From positions 1 through 64,000 of the forward strand of contig JAREIK010014593.1 in the NCBI GenBank assembly GCA_029783825.1: a DNA stretch of 64,000 nt, read 5' to 3'. The notes beneath the pieces are model-generated. The model was given only the letters and a program-made list of their open reading frames with translations. It did not search any database and was not told the DNA's origin. A program made the position numbers and the translations under genes. Origin of the DNA: Sapria himalayana. Lineage: Eukaryota > Streptophyta > Magnoliopsida > Malpighiales > Rafflesiaceae. This document shows, in pieces, positions 39,407-54,092 of the stretch (its first letter is position 1; the number at the start of each line of letters is the position of its first letter).

Positions 39407-42400
39407 ATTTTTGTTTTTAAAATTTTGCCTCTTTTTATAAGCATATATATATTTTTTGGTAAAAAACAAATTATTTAAAATAGATCTGTCTCACTAATAA
39501 TTTATTTTGTAATTAATATTTCTATAAAAATAAACTGAAAAATAATTAAAAAAAAATTTAAAATTACACTTAATAAAAATTAAAATGAAATTTATGATTT
39601 ATTTTTAATGTATACCAATTTAATAGTTTAAGTATTTAGATGTTTTGTCATTTAGAAGTTTAGTGATTAATGTTTTTAGGCATTTAGTGGTTTATAGGTT
39701 TTATTTAAAGAATAAAAAAATAAAAAAAAATTTGTAATTTTTTGTCATTTTCATAGGTTATAACCATTGAAAACATAATAATTTTAAAATTTTTTGAAAT
39801 GTGAATACAATATTTAGTTATAATAATTTTAATAATTATATATCATATAAATTTAATATAAATAATTTTATTGATAGATATTATAATAATAATCAAAAAT
39901 TAAATTAATAAACTATTAATAATAAGATATATATTAATTAAAAAATATTCACAAAACCCAAATTGATTCAAAATTAAAGTAACAAATATTATTGGATAAT
40001 AATTTTTAATTTTTAAAATTTTACTTCTTTTATAAGCGTATATATTTTTTTTTGATTAAAAATAAATTATTTAAATTATATTTGTCACACTCATAATTTA
40101 TTTTGTAATAAATATTTATATAAAATAAACTCATAAATAATTAAAATGAATATTTAAAATAATAATATATTAAAATAAAAATTAGATTTCTTAATTATTA
40201 ATTAGTATATAGAATTTTAATGGTTTATGTATTTAGGCATTATGGGCCTTAGGAGTTTACTGATTTAACTTTGTATGCATTTAGTGGTTTATAAGTTTTA
40301 TTTAAAAATTAAATAACAAAATATTTATTTTTATTCTTTTTTGATATTTTCAAAGGTTATAAACTTTGAAAATATAATAATTTTTAAATATTTTTCAAAT
40401 GTGAATTCAATATTTAGTTATAATGATCATTATATTTATATATCATATAAATTCAATATAAACAATATTATTGATAAATATTCTAAAAATGATAAAAAAT
40501 AAATTAATAATATATTATTAATAAGATAGATATCAATTAAAATATAATAAAAAATTTTAAAATGATTCAAAAGAAATAAAAATATATTACTATATAATAA
40601 TTTGTTATTTTGAATTTTTTTTTCTTTTAAAAAGTTTATCCATATTTTTTTGATGAAAATTAATTTATATAAATTAAATTTGTCTAACTCATAATTTATT
40701 TTTTAATTAATAATTATATAAAAATAAACAAATAAATAATTAAAATGAATATTTAAAATTATATTGAAAAAAAATAATATTGAGATTTATTCTTTATTAT
40801 TTTCGGTATATCAGCCTAATTTAAATTAGATCTGTCACACTAATAATTTTTTTTTGTAATTAATATTTCTATAAAAATAAACTGATAAATAATTAAAATA
40901 AAAATTTAAAATTATACTGGATAAAAATTAAAATAAGATTTATTATTTATTATATATTATTAATGTATACCAATTTAATAGTTTAAGTATTTGGAGGTTT
41001 TGTCGTATAGCTGTTTAGCGATTCATGTTTTTAGGCATTTAGTGATTTATAGGTTTTATTTAAACAATGAAATATCAAAAAAAATTTATAATTTTTTGTC
41101 ATTTTTATAGGTTATAACCTTTGAAAATATAATAATATTTAGATTTTTTTGAAATGGTAATACAATATTTAGTTATAATAATTTAAAAAATTATATATCA
41201 TATAAATTCAATATAAACAATTTTACTAATAGATATAATAAATAATGATCAAAAATTAAATTAATAAACTATTAATAATAAGATATATATTAATTAAAAT
41301 ATATTTACAACACCCAAATTGATTCAAAATTAAAGTAACAAATATTATTGGATAATAATTTTTAATTTTTAAATTTTTACTTCTTTTATAAGCGTATATT
41401 TTTTTTTTATTAAAAATAAATTATTTAAATTATATTATTCGCACTCATAATTGATTTTGTAATAAAAATTTATATAAAAATAAACTAATAATTAATTAAA
41501 ATGAATATATAAAATTATAATAAATTGAAATAAAAATTAGATTTCTTAATTATTAAGTAGAATAAAGCGGTCTAATGGTTTATGTATTTAAGCATTACGA
41601 GCTTTAGGAGTTTTCTGGTTTAACTGTGTATGAATTTAGTGGTTTATAGGGTTTATTTAAAAAGTAAAATAACAAAATATTTATTTTTATTATTTTTTTA
41701 TATTTTCAAAGGTTATAACCTTTGAAAATATAATAATTTTTAAATTTTTTTCAAATGTAAATTCAATATTCAGTTATAATAATAATGATATTTATATATC
41801 ATATAAATTCAATATTAATAATAGTATTGATAAATATTCTAATAATGATTAAAAAATAAATTAATAATCAATTATTAATAAGATAGATATCAATTAAAAT
41901 ATAATTACAGTACCTATAATGATTCAGAAGCAAAGCAAATTATATTACTATATAATAATTTTGTTTTTAATTTTTTTTTCTTTTAATAAGTTTATTTATA
42001 TTTTTTTGATGAAAAATAATTTATATAAATTATATTTGTCTAACTAATAATAATTTATTTTTTAATTAATATTTATATAAAAATAAACAAATAAATAATT
42101 AAAATGAATATTTACAATTATAAAGAAAAAAAATGAGATTTATTCTTTATTATTTAGGGTATACAAGTTTAATTTAAATTATATCTGTCTTACTAATAAT
42201 TTATTTTGTAATTAATATTTCGATAAAAATAAACTGATAAATAATTAAAATAAAAATTTAACATTATACTGAATAAAAATTAAAATGAGATTTATGAATT
42301 ATTATTAATGTATACCAGTTTAGTATTATATGTATTTAGAGGTTTTGTCGTTTAGGACTTTAGTGATTTATGTTTTTAGGCATTAAGTGGTTTATATGTT

Positions 42401-44207
42401 TTCTTTAAACAATGAAATTACAAAAAAAATATTTTTGATATTTTTTCACATTTTTAGAGGTTATATGACCTCTGACAATATAAAAATTTTAAAATTTTTT
42501 AAAAATGTGAATACAATATTTAGTAATAATAATCATTATAATTATATATAATATAAACTAAATTTAAATAATTTTATTGATAGATATGATTATCAATTAT
42601 CAAAAAATAAATTAATATGTTATTATTATTATGATGGTTATAAATTAAAATATAATTGCAAAACCAAAAATTATTAAAAATCCAAGTAAAATTTATTATT
42701 AAATAATAATTTTTGTTTTTTTAGTTTTTGCTTCTTTTTATAAGCTTATATATTTTTTTGATGAAAAATAAATTATTTAAATTATATTTGTATCACTCAT
42801 AATTTATTTTGTAATTAATATTTTAATAAATTATTTAAATTATATTTAAGGTTTATGAGTTTAAATGTTTAGTATTTAGGGACTTTTGTGTTTAGGAGTT
42901 TAAATTGTTTAAGTGTTTAGTCATTTAGTGGTTTATAAGTTTTATTTAAATAATAAAATAATAAAAAATTATTTTTGTGATTTTTTATCATTTTTTAAGG
43001 TTATAACCTTTGAAAATATAATAAATTTTAAATTTTTTTCAAATGTAAATATAATATTCAGTTATAATAACTTAATAATTATAAGACATTTTAATTGAAT
43101 ATAAGTAATTTTATTGTTTGATATTATAAAAATGATTGAATAATAAATTAATAAACTATTATTAATAAGATTTATCGCAATTAAAATATAATTACAAAAC
43201 CTATATATAATGATAAAAAATCAAAGTAAAATATATTACTAAATAATAATTTTTTGTTTTTAAATTTTTACTTCTTTATATAAGCTTATTTTTTTTATTA
43301 AAGATAAATTATTAAAATTATTTGTCTCACTTATTATTTATTTTGAGATTAATATTTTTATAAAAAATAAACTAATAAATAATTAAAATGAATATTTAAA
43401 ATTATAATGAATACAAATTAAAATGAAATTTATTATTTATTATATATGGTATACCGGTTTAATGGTTTGATTATTTGGGAGTTTTGTCGTTTAGGAGTTT
43501 AGCAATTTATGTTTTTAGGCATTTAGTGGTTTATAGGTTTTATTTATAATTAAAAATTTAAAATATAATTGCAAAACCTATAAATATTCAAAATCCAAGT
43601 AAAATTTATTTTTTTTTAGTTTTTGCTTCTTTTAATAAGCTTATTTTTTTTTGATAAAAAGTAAATTATTTAAATTATATTTTTATCACTCATAATTTAT
43701 TTTGTAATTAATATTTTAATAAATTATTTAAATTATATTTAAGGTTTACTAGTTTAAAGGTTTGAGTATTTAGGGGCTTTTGTGTTTAGGAGTTTAGAGG
43801 TTTAAGTGTTTAGGCATTTAGTGGTTTATGAGTTTTATTTAAACAATGATATAACTAAATATTTATTTTTATTATTTTTATTAATTTTTAAAGATTATAA
43901 CCTTTTAAAATATAATAATTTTTAAATTTTTTTTAAATGTAAATATAATATTTAGTTATAATAATCTTAATAATAATAAGTCATTTAAATTCAAAATAAA
44001 TAATTACATTGCTAGATATTATAATAATGATCAAAAAAAATTTAATAAACTATTATTAATAAGATAGATATTTTTTAAAATATATTTGTAAAATCTAAAT
44101 TTATTCAAAATCAAAGAAAAATATATTACTTAATAATAATTTTCTTAATGTTTTGCTTTTTTTATAACTTTATATTTTTGTTATTATAAATAAATTATTT
44201 AAATTAA
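39403..44207 (+). repeat. AT-rich satellite array, + orientation, last block
   Basis: Monomers with landmarks near 39750, 40345, 41105, 41705, 42460, 42995 and 43890. The array ends in the TTGTTATTATAAATAAATTA part of a monomer. Fused-monomer junctions lie near 40810 and 42170, about 1.36 kb apart. Confidence 0.94.
41698..41733. repeat. Perfect 36-bp palindrome in a satellite monomer
   Basis: Same dyad and same length as at 7170-7205, about 34 kb away, centred between 41715 and 41716. Confidence 0.9.
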
Positions 44208-44277
44208 TTTATCTATCAATTATCAAAACATTAATGATATTATATCAACTTCTAAAATTAAATTTATTATCATCATT

Positions 44278-44318
44278 AATGATAGATATAAATTAAATTT
44301 TAATTTATATCTATCATT
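44278..44318. repeat. 41-bp near-perfect hairpin at the satellite/simple-repeat border
   Basis: A 20-bp arm beginning AATGATAGATATAAATT is followed, after one central base at 44298, by its exact reverse complement ending ATATCTATCATT. It uses the satellite word GATAGATAT and lies between the last satellite monomer and the first TTC repeats. Confidence 0.9.
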
Positions 44319-45147
44319 CTTCTTATTCTTCTTAATCATCATTATCATCATCACGATCTTTGTCATCATTTTTTTTCTACTACTTCTTTTTTATTTTTCT
44401 TATTCTTCTCATTTTTGTTTTTGTTCATTTTTTTTTCTTTTTTTATCTTTATTTTAATTTTTCTTCTTATTATTATTATTATACTTTTTCTTCTACTTGT
44501 TTTTCTATTTATTATTGTTGTTAATATTTTTTACCATTTTTTCCAATGACTTCTATCACTTCTACTTCTTATTCATTTTGTGTTTCTTTCTCTTCTTCTT
44601 GATCATCTTTTTATTTTTATTATTCTTCTTATTCTTCTTATCCAACTTCTAATTATTCAACTTTTTCTTCTTCTTTTTTTTTATCACCACCTTCTTTATT
44701 CACACTTACTACTACATTTATTCTACTTATTTTCATTTTGTTCTTCTTGTACTAAATTTTCTAGCTTTTCTTCTTCTTATGCTACTTATTCTTCTTCTTA
44801 TACTCTACTACTTCTACTTTTTCTTCTATTTCTTCTACTTTTTCTTTTTCTTTTTTTTTATTTTTTTCTTCTAATTCCTATTATTATTATTTATTCTTTT
44901 ATTGTTGTACATCATATTATTCTTGTTGTTGTTCATTTTCTTCTTCATATTCTTCCTCTTCTTTTTCATCTTCTTCCTCTTCTTTTCCAACTTAATCTTC
45001 TTCTTTTTCTTGTTCATCTTCTTTTCATTCTTCTTCAAGTTTTTATTATTTGTTTCAACAAATATTTTTTCTAATCTTGTTTTTCTTTTTTTTAACTTCT
45101 TCTTCTTCTTCATTTCCTTGTTCCTTGTCTTCTTCTTATTATTTTTC

Positions 45148-45186
<39 letters not shown>

Positions 45187-46154
45187 TTTTTCCTAATGAT
45201 TGTTACATTCTTTTTCTTATACTTATTCTTCTTACTCTTCTTTATCTTCAAATTATTCAAACCATTATTTCTCTTCATCTTTTTCTTCATCATGTTCTTA
45301 TTTTTGTTCTTCTTATTTTTCTTTTTCTACTATTTTTTTACTTATTCAATTTTTTATTTTTTCATGCTTATTTTGTTATCTTTTTTTCATGTGCTTTTTA
45401 TACTACTTTTTACTTAATTTCATATTCTCTTTCTCATTCTTCTACTTCTTCTTCTCCATCTTCTCATTCTTCTACTTCTCCATTTTTCTTCTTTGTTTAA
45501 TCATCATCATCATAATGTTCTTTTTTTCTTATTCTTAACCATCATCATCATATTGTTCTTTTTTTTTCCTTTTTTTCTTCTTTTTTTCATTTTTTTTCAT
45601 TTTTTTTCATTTTTTTTCATTTTTTTCATTTTTTTCATTTTTTTGATATTATTTTTGTTGTTTTTTTTTCATTTTCTTCTTCTTTTTGTTCTTATTCTTC
45701 TTCTTCTTTATGTTTTTTTCATGTGCTTCTTCTCCTTATTTATGTTCTTGTTCTTCTTCTTAATCATCATCACCACCACCATCTTCATCTTCTTCTTTTT
45801 ATTTTGATTCTCATTTTTTTTCTTATTCTTCATTTTTTTGTTGTTATTCTTGTTTATCTCTACTTCTTCTTTTTTTTCTTTTTATTATTCTTCCTCTTAT
45901 TTTTATTTTTATTTTATTTCTTCATCTTCTTCATTTTATTATTTTTAATCTTTTTCTGCTTTTACTTATTCTCCTTTTCTCATTAAATTATTCTTGTTAT
46001 TTTTCTTCTTAATTTTGATATTTTTCTTCAACATCTTCTTTTATTAATTCTTCATCTTTTTTTGCGATTCTTCTTCTATTTCTTATTTTTTTTCTTCTTC
46101 TTATTCTTATTCTTATTCTTATTCTTATTCTTCTTATTCTTCTTCTTATTTTTC

Positions 46155-46187
<33 letters not shown>

Positions 46188-47454
46188 TTCTTCTTCTTCT
46201 ACTACTACAACTACTACTTCTAATTCTTCATCTTTTTCTTATTTCTTTTTTATTTCTCACCATCTTCTTTCTCTTTCTCATCTTACTCCACTTCCTCTTA
46301 TTATTATTCTTCTTTTATTTATATTTTTATCTTCTACTTTATACACTTTGTATCATTACCCTTTTTTATCATTTCCTTTTTCATTTTCTTTATTGTCCTC
46401 CTAATTTTTTTGATCCTCTTCTTTGATTTCTGTTTCATCATCATCTTTTTCATTTTCATCAATTATATATTTTTTTATTATTCCATATCTTTTTTTTCAA
46501 CTCTTTTCTTATTATTCTTTATCTTCTTCTTTTTTCTTGTTATTCTTTATCTTCTTCTTCTACATCCCTTGTTGGTTCTTCCTCTTTGTAGTCTACCTGT
46601 TAATTTTCATCATTATCATTATCTTATTCTACTTTTTTACTTTTCTTATTCTTCTGCATCTTTATGTTTTTTTTTCTTCATTTCTTCTTCATCTTCTTCT
46701 TATTTTTTTTCCACTTATTTTTCTTCTTCATCCTCCTCTTGTTCTTCTTGATCATTTTCTATGTATATTCTAATTATTATTCATTTTGTTTTTTTTTCTT
46801 ATTTGCTTCTTCATAGTCTTCTACTTATATTCTACTTTTTTCTCATTTTCTTCTTTTTCTTCTTTTTCTTCTTTTTCTTCTTTTTCTTTTTTTTTTTCTT
46901 TTTCTTCTTTTTCTTCTTTTTCTTCTTTTTCTTCTTTTTGTTTTTCTTCTTTTTCATGTTCTTCTTTTCTTCTTGATATTATTCTTCTTCTTCTTCGTAT
47001 TATTTGTCATCATCTTGTACTAATTCTTCATCATCATCATTTCTTTCTTCTTTAATTTTTTTTTTCTTATTTTTGTTCTTGTCTATCTTCTTGGTATTTT
47101 TTTTTTCTTCTTTTCTCCCTCTCTTTTATAATTAATATTTTTATAGTTATTGTTATTCTTATTATTTTCTTTCTTCTTTTTTTTTTGTTTTTTTCTCATC
47201 TCCCTCTTCTTCTTCTTCAGCCACTTCTTCCTCTCTACCAACTTTTTATTCTACTTCTTTTACTTTATAATCATTATCATCGTATTCTTTTTTTTATTCT
47301 TATTTTCATTATTATTATTGTTTTTATTCATTTTCTTCATAATCTTCTTCTTTTTCTTTCTTTGTTTCTTTTCTTCTACTTCTTCCTCTTCTCTTATATC
47401 ATCATCATTATCTTCTTCTTCTTCTTCTTCATTTCTTCTACTACTTGTGACTTT
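44319..47454 (+). repeat. Polypyrimidine simple-repeat tract, first part
   Basis: Almost only T and C with scattered A, made of interleaved TTC, TTA, TCA and T-run tracts. Pure stretches include (TTA)n at about 45148-45184, exact decamers TTTTTTTCAT four times at 45581-45620 shrinking to nonamers, (ATT)n at about 46155-46186, and TTCTTCTTTTTC repeats at about 46843-46940. Long open frames are only a result of missing stop codons in T/C-rich sequence: they translate to F, L, S, I runs. Confidence 0.93.
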
Positions 47455-50070
47455 GTTACATTGACAAATTTTATCGATTAAACATTTTTAGAAAAGCTCA
47501 TTAATGAGAGTCTCTCATCAACTGAGATCTGCATGTACAAGTGGTATATTACTAATAAATGAATATTCTTCCAAATTTCATTTCTACAAAGATGGTATTA
47601 CTAGTTTAGTTATTCAATAATAAGATAACTCATTTTTAGTAAAATAGAAACATAGATTATTAGACAATTTAAGGTTTGTGAGTTTTTCGTTAAATCTATT
47701 TAATGATGATTAAGTTACATAATTTATATTATGTCGGACATAGAATAAAGGTTGGTGTGTTTTATAATTAATTATTCCCCTAACTACATACAACATAATT
47801 ATCACCATTGAGATCATCCTAGTGGAGATCTCTTCTTAGTTTTTATCTCAATACATAATTACCAAGATAATAACTCATCTATGCTCGAGATTGATTCACA
47901 ATCACATACCTTTTTGGAAGCTTCATTAATAGCCTTTAATGATTGCTTTGTATGCACCTTATATTCTCTAGCCTAAAATATCATATAGACTATTTATTAA
48001 TATGGTTTGTAAATATTTAAATTTTTAGATTCATAAGTATCATTCTCATTTAATTAATATATGTTCCACTCATATTTTACTAGTAGAAACTATATAAGTA
48101 AAAGTCATTATAAGGACTATCACTATGTCGTGAGTCACAATATACTTGTGCATTTCTCTTGGATTCCATATCATTATTTTCCTAGGTGATAATGTGACTT
48201 ATACAAGAAAGGTGAACCACTTAGAAGAATATTCTTTATAACTTCTCTCTCAATTGAGAAATTACTCTTTTAAGATGTTTACAAAGGATTCATGTAAAAG
48301 CATTTATACTTTTAGTTTTTTAAGTATCATATCCATGATAATTAACATGCCCAAATTTTATGATTCAACATATTAGATTATCTCATGTATCATTGTTGGA
48401 AGGACTATCATTTCCTTCCTATCATATGTGTTAGTTAGTCTTATAGTTTACCTATTACCATTGACCATAATAATCTTACACAAACCTATAAATAATTGAA
48501 ACCCAAGTATGATACTTTTTAATCTTGCACAAACCATCAATATCCATACATAAAATATATCAAGCACATTCATTAATTTATAAAAAAAAGAAATAATTTA
48601 CATCAGCTATCTCAATGTATACATACCCTAGACCTATGATAGTTTGATACAAATTTTTAAATTCATCCTTAGTTGAGAAGGAATTAAAAGTTATGATGAT
48701 TAATCCTTTAAATGTAAAACCTCTAGGAAGTGCGAAATTTAACTCTAGGGTTTGATAATTGCCATAGATTTTCTTGTTGCACGATGGAAAAGAAGAGAAA
48801 AAAATGAGAGATCCCTTGAAATTTCAATATCTTCCACTTTTACACTTGAGCAGCTTGCATTACTCTAAATAGAAAGTCATGAATTATTGAAGAATGTCAC
48901 AACTTTAGCCTTCATCATTTCAGCCTAAGGTCACAACTCTAAAAATACTTGTGACTCTAGTCTGTAAAATCACAACACTAGTAACGACTATGACTTGGGG
49001 CTAATGTATCTTTGATTCTTGGGCGGGACACTATGAATTGACTAAGTCTTCATGCATTTGTCCTTTTTTCATCCATAAAGAGTGACAATTATTAGAAGTG
49101 TCTAAAGACTGGTGATGGCTTTTAATTTTGTAATATAACCATGACACTATGTATAGGCTACATTGTTGCTAATTGTATTTCTTGAATTTTATATAGCTGT
49201 GGCATTGAAAAATAGCCTGGACACTAAGAAGGTCTCTCATGTGTTTCCAAGGTCATGGTATTAGAAATGCCTATGGAAATGATATTTTACTTCATATATT
49301 AGAAGTATTCAAGGTCTTGTGGGTGGTCATGGCATTGGTTTTCAATTCTATAATATATCATATTGCTATTGTGTTATGCAGATGCCAACAAATTGACAAT
49401 TAGCTTGAGCATATAAGTTGCGGAAATGCCTTACTTCGAAGACAAGAGTTGTGGCCTTGGAAATGTAATATCTAAGTAGTCTTTTATAACTTTTAGTATC
49501 TCAAAAGTCATGGTTTTGAATAATTATCATGGCTTTGGCATGAGTAGTATCTCTGTAATTTTTAGTGTTTAAATGTTGTGGCTTTGTAGAAATGCACTCT
49601 AACTTGAGACTACTAAACCATATTAAGAACTAAATTCTGGTGCTTTGAATTGGCCTTGAGCTTGAGCACTAGTTGGGTACTTGGTTACTATGATAAAAAA
49701 TTAATATCATAACTACTTAAATTTTCTAAGCTAAATATGACTGTAACTTCAAATTAATATCATAGCCACTAAGAAATTTTCATGTAGTGGAAAGATTATA
49801 CTAATGAATTTGAATGGTCATGGTGTACAAAAATTATCCCAACCAATTAGGTAGAGTTTCAACCAAGAATAAACATCCAAACTACATGAGACTCAATGAT
49901 ATATCGTCACTATTAAAAACCTTCAAAAACCTATTGATTTCACATATATTCATCAAAACTCTTCAAATTGCCAAAGTTATGAAATCAACTCATATTATCT
50001 CTATTTCTATGAATACAAAACATCATAAACCACCCAAATATATAAGAATGTTTGATAGTTTGAACATCAA
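47455..50070. other. Island of ordinary sequence inside the polypyrimidine tract, no gene recognised
   Basis: About 2.6 kb of mixed-composition sequence with sharp borders to simple repeat on both sides. No ORF in it carries a recognisable domain. It repeatedly uses degenerate words such as GTCATGGCATTGG, GTCATGGTATTAGAAATG, GTGGCCTTGGAAATG and CATGGTTTTGAA, in a style like the TCATGAC words of the passenger unit. No terminal repeats, tails or target-site duplications were found. It may be an old degenerate transposon or a piece of another repeat class. Confidence 0.6.
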
Positions 50071-50321
50071 ATACTATTTTTTGTTTTTGTTTTTCTTTTT
50101 CTTCTTTTTTTGTTTTTATCCTCGTTCTTTTTTTTTCTTCCAATTTTTATTCTTTTTCTTTTCCATTTTCTCTTCTTTGTTTTTTTTATTCTTCTACTTA
50201 TTCACATTTTATTTCTTGTCCTACTCTTTCTTTATTATCATCATTATCAACTTTGTATTTCTTTTTCTTATTTCATTTTTTTTATTATTCTTCTACTTTT
50301 TCAACTTCTTCTTCTACTAAA

Positions 50322-50357
<36 letters not shown>

Positions 50358-53300
50358 TCTTCTTCTTCTTCTTCTTCTATTTTTTTATTCTTATTCTTAT
50401 TCTTCCTTTAATACTTTTTGTTCCTCATCTTCTTCTATTTCATCATCATCACCATATTCTTTCTTATATTTCTTATCTTTTTCTTTTTTTCTTTTCATTC
50501 TTCTTCTTCTTCTTCATTCAATACTTCTTCTTTTTTATATTCTTCTTCTTCTCTTATTCTTCTTTTTCTTCCTCATCATCTTCTTCTTTTATATTGCTTC
50601 TTATTTTTCTTATTTTTCTTTTTATTGCCATGCTTATTGTTTTTCATGTTATGCCTATTCTTTTTCTTCTTCTTATTGTCTCCTATATAAATTTTTTTTG
50701 TTTCTTTATATTCATTCTCTTCCTAATTCAACATTTTTTTATTCTTTATCTTTTATTTTATTTTTATTATTCTTTAACTTCATCTTATTATTAAGCTTAT
50801 GCTTAATATAATTCTTATTCTTATTTTCTTCTTAAGGTTATTCTTTTTTTCTTTTTCTTGTTATCATTTTTCTTCTTTATTTTCTTCTTTGATATTTATC
50901 TTCATCTTATTTTTTCTACTCCTTTCTCATCCTCTTCTTTTGTTCCTTCTTTTATTCAAATATTTTTTTATTCTTATCTGTCAACTTCTTCTTCATCTTC
51001 TTTGTCTTATTTTCTTGTTATTATTCTTTTGTTCTTCTTCAACATCTTGGTATTAATTTACTTCTTATTCTTGTTTTTAGTTTTTTTCTCTTTTTCTTCC
51101 TTATCTTTTATTATTCTTCTAGTTATTATTTTTTTATTACTAATTCTTTAACTACACATGTTACTTTTTTTTCTTATTCTTCTTTATATTTCCTTCTTTT
51201 TATTCTAATCTTTGTTCTTCTTGTTACCTTCTTATTCTTTTTCTTCTCCATCCTTTTCTCCAATATATTCCTCTTCTTCACTTATATCATTATCTTTTTA
51301 CCAATATCTTCATCTTCTTATTTTTCATCATCATGATCATCATTATCTTATTCATCATCCACATATTATACTTATCTTCTTTTAAATCACTTCTTAATAT
51401 TCTTTTTATTTTTTTTTATTCTTTTTATTTTTCTTATTCTTCTTATTATTCTTTTTCATCTTGTTATTCTTCTTATTCTTCTTTTTCTTTTAGTTATTCT
51501 TGTTATTCTTATTATTATTTTTCTTAATTTTGCTCTTCTTTTTTTGGTTTCACTTTTTCCTCTTCTTCATCAGCATCATCACCTTTTTCATCTATCAATT
51601 CTTCTTCTTCTTGTACTTATTCTTCTTCTTATACATCATCATCATCATCATCATCATCTTATTCCCCTTCTTTAAATTCTTCTTATTTTTCTTTTTTTTA
51701 TAATTATTATTATTATTCTTCTTCTTATTCTTTCTCTCCTCCACCTTTCTTTCTTTTCTTTTTTTTTTATTTTTCTCATTATTCTTATACTTCCTCCACT
51801 CATTTTCCCCTTTTTATTATTCTTCATCTTCTTTTATTTTTCTTCATGATCATGAACATCATCATCTTCTTCTTCTTCTCTTTCGGCTTCTTTTCTTCCC
51901 TTTTCTTATTCTTCTTATTTGTATTCATTATCATTTTATTTTTTTCCCTCTTTTGCTTTTATCCTTATTTTTATAATATATCTTTTTCATTTTGTTTTTT
52001 TCTTCTTTTATTATTCTTCTCTTTCTACTTTTTTTTCTTCTCCTTCTACTTTTCATCTTCTTCTTGTTATTATTGTTTTATTATTATTTTTCTGATTCTT
52101 CTTGTTCTTCTATTATTTTCCTTATTGTCATACTTCCTATTCAACATCTTAGACTTATACTTCTTTGTATTATTATTTTACATCTACTTGTTCTTCTCCT
52201 TCATCGTAATCATAATCATAATCATAATCATCATCTATTTCTATTTCTAATCTTTATATTTTTCTTCTTTTTCTTTTTTTTATTCTTTTTCTTTTTTTTA
52301 TTATCTTTCTTTTTTTAGTGTTCTTCTTCCTCATCGTAATCATCATATTCTACTTGTACTTATATGTCTTATTTTCATCATCTCCTTGTCTAATTATTTT
52401 CTTCATTTTCTGCATCTTCTTCAAATATTATTCTATTTGTTCTTCTACTGCTACGTCTTATTAATCAACATCATTTCCATCAACTTCTTCTTATACTTAT
52501 CTATATGTTTCTTTTTCCTCTTTTTCTTCTTCTATATCTTTTTATTATTATTCTTTATCTTCACCATCATCATGGTTTTCATCTTATTATTCATCTTTTT
52601 GTATTTCTGATTATTTATATCTTCATCATCATCAATTTCTTTTTCTTACTGATTATTCTTGTTCTTTTTCTATTTCTAATTATTCATATTCGTCATTATA
52701 TTTTTCATCAATTTCTTCGTCATATTGATTATTTTTTTCTATTCCACATTTAATTCTTTCTTTTCTTCTTATTATTCTTTTTATTCATCTTTTACTTCTT
52801 CTTTTTCTTCATCATTATTATTATCTTGTTCATCTTATAGTTTATCTTGTTCATCTTATAGTTTATCTTCTTATTTTTCTTCAACTTGTGCTGATTCATT
52901 TCTTCATATTCTTCCTCATCTTCTACATTTTTCTCATTTTTAAGTTTTGCTTTGTATTCTTCTTTTTCTTCATATTATTATTACTCCTGTACTTTTTCTT
53001 TTCTTCTTCATTTTTTATTCCTCTTCTATGGCTTCTTGTAATTATTTCTTCTTTTTATTTTGAATTCTTCCTTATCTTATTCTTAATCTTCTTTCACTTC
53101 TTCTTCCAATATTCTTCATCTATTTCTTTCTCTATTATCATTATCTTAATCTTATTCTTTGTGATCGTCATCATCATGGTCATAATCTTCTACTTTTTAT
53201 ACTTTAAATCTTGTAATAATTTTTAATAGTCTTCAATCCTTATTTTCTTCATCATCATCCTCTTTATTATCTTTTTTTTTTCTAAATCTTCTACATCTTT

Positions 53301-54060
53301 TATTTCTTTTTCTTTTTCATCTTATTTTTGTTCTTATTTAATTCTTCTATTTTAGTTTTATATTTTCTATTTCATCTTTTTCTTATTTTTTTTACTTAAA
53401 TTTTTCTTCTTATTCATCTTATACTAAATATTATTCTTCTTACTATTTTCTATTTCATTTTTTTTCTATTTCTACAACTCCTATATGGTTTTGTTTTCTT
53501 ATACCCATGATTATTCTTTTTTATCTACAGTCTTCTTCTTTAGTTCCAATTTATATATTCTTCTTCTACCAATTCTTATTTATTTTTTTCATCTTCTTCT
53601 TATATTTCTTATTATGTTATTATATTAATCTCTTTATTTTTCTTCTTATTCTTCTCTAGTAGAAGATGAATAAGATTTTTTTTCATTCTATTCTTCTATT
53701 CTTTTAATACTTCATCATCATCATCATCTTCTTATTCTTCCTTTTCATCATCATCATCTTCTTCTTACTCTTCTTCTCTTCTTCTTCTTCTTCTTTTTTC
53801 TTCTTCTTCTTCTTCTTCTTCTTCTTCTTCTTTCTTCTATTCTTTTTTCTTCTTCTTCTTCTTGCTCTTTTTCTCTCTTCTTCCTGTTCTTCCTATTTTC
53901 TTCTTCTACTTCCTATATATCTTCATTTTTTTCTTCTTGTCCATCTCCTCCTTTCTCTTTATCATCATCTTTTTCTTTTAATTATTATTATTATTATTCT
54001 TCTTCCTCCTCTTATTCTACTTCATCTACTTATTCCTCTTAATTTTTTTTTCTCGACTTC

Positions 54061-54092
<32 letters not shown>

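Noticed and set aside
1..44207. CRISPR-like array of palindromic repeats
   Set aside because: Repeat spacing is about 590 bp, the intervening sequence is itself repeated, and the context is a plant satellite with LINEs.
1..44207. Assignment of the satellite as the centromere
   Set aside because: Monomer length and dyads are compatible with it, but nothing in the sequence alone distinguishes centromeric from other heterochromatic satellite.
49814..50320. 168-residue frame spanning the island and the pyrimidine tract
   Set aside because: The first ~85 residues match no family I know and the rest is F/L repeat. The frame is probably open by chance.
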